Below are positions 21,774 through 21,908 of a DNA stretch of 21,908 nucleotides, one piece after another. Position 1 is the first letter of the stretch. Every line of letters starts with the position of its first letter. The notes under the pieces are model-generated. The model saw only the letters and a list, made by a program, of their open reading frames with translations. It searched no databases and was not told the origin of the DNA. Source of the stretch: Candidatus Bathyarchaeota archaeon. Lineage in GTDB: Archaea > Thermoproteota > Bathyarchaeia > Bathyarchaeales > DTEX01. The DNA lies in assembly GCA_003601725.1 (NCBI GenBank), contig PIYJ01000049.1:1-21908 (forward strand), written 5' to 3'. The translations under genes were made by a program, and so were the position numbers.

Positions 21774-21908
21774 TTAAATCTCAATCAGTCTTTTCTGACC
21801 TGCCCCGGTTAACTTCCACTTGTATGGCTTTTCACTGCTTCTAGTAACTATGTGCTCCTCTTCCATAAGGTGGAGATGATGTAGAACTGAGGAGTAACTG
21901 AGCCCGGA
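21774..21908 (-). CDS. 3' end of a winged-helix (ArsR/MarR-like) regulator, truncated by window edge
   Basis: The reverse strand from the right edge is open for 44 codons to a TAA at 21774-21776. The peptide SYSSVLHHLHLMEEEHIVTR followed by KWKLTGAGQKRLIEI is the recognition helix and wing of a winged helix-turn-helix DNA-binding domain. The 5' part lies outside the window, so the subfamily and any ligand domain are unknown. It converges with the PHP-domain gene. Confidence 0.75.
   Translation of the reverse strand, partial: SGLSYSSVLHHLHLMEEEHIVTRSSEKPYKWKLTGAGQKRLIEI

Noticed and set aside
1..21908. CRISPR arrays, insertion sequences, rRNA or additional tRNA genes
   Set aside because: No regularly spaced repeats, transposase motifs or inverted-repeat ends, rRNA-like sequence, or second T-arm motif were found.

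Overview
The window looks like part of an archaeal chromosome, probably from the TACK/Bathyarchaeia-like range, although the lineage is inferred and not proven. The supporting signs are AT-rich TATA-type promoters 25-30 nt before likely transcript starts, frequent TTG/GTG starts, an AbrB-PhoU fusion, a KDG kinase of the Sulfolobus type, a short archaeal-type PRPP synthetase, and a membrane-anchored family 5 solute-binding protein. There is no rRNA, CRISPR array or recognisable transposase.

Left chromosomal block (1-5717). guaA (cut by the window edge) and purF form a minus-strand purine operon. Next come a decayed ferredoxin-like gene and a plus-strand AbrB-PhoU regulator. A minus-strand pair follows, made of a QueG-like double [4Fe-4S] protein and a Nudix hydrolase. 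A possible 56-residue ORF lies after that.

Putative integrated island (5718-16181). A 16-bp direct repeat (ATTTGGAGCCCCGGGC) occurs at 5718-5733 and again at 16166-16181. The second copy covers the CCA, discriminator and 3' acceptor strand of an intact tRNA-Thr(CGT). An intact tRNA at one end and a copy of its 3' end about 10.4 kb away, in direct orientation on the 3' side, is the classic footprint of integration into a tRNA gene. Between the copies lie a family 3 beta-glycosidase, a convergent operon for a complete oligopeptide/oligosaccharide-type ABC importer (binding protein, 63-aa membrane protein, two permeases, two ATPases), two divergent unknown membrane proteins, and a cupin that appears frameshifted. 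The cargo reads as a sugar uptake and hydrolysis cassette, likely for beta-linked oligosaccharides. No integrase is visible, so the island is either decayed or mobilised in trans.

Right chromosomal block (16169-21908). tRNA-Thr is followed by a tandem GNAT acetyltransferase (minus). A plus-strand run then encodes thiamine-monophosphate kinase, a KDG kinase-like PfkB sugar kinase, PRPP synthetase, a flavin reductase-like protein and a PHP-domain phosphoesterase. The 3' end of a winged-helix regulator enters from the right edge. PRPP made by Prs feeds PurF, and GuaA completes GMP synthesis. The KDG kinase fits an Entner-Doudoroff-type route that could take glucose released by the island glycosidase.
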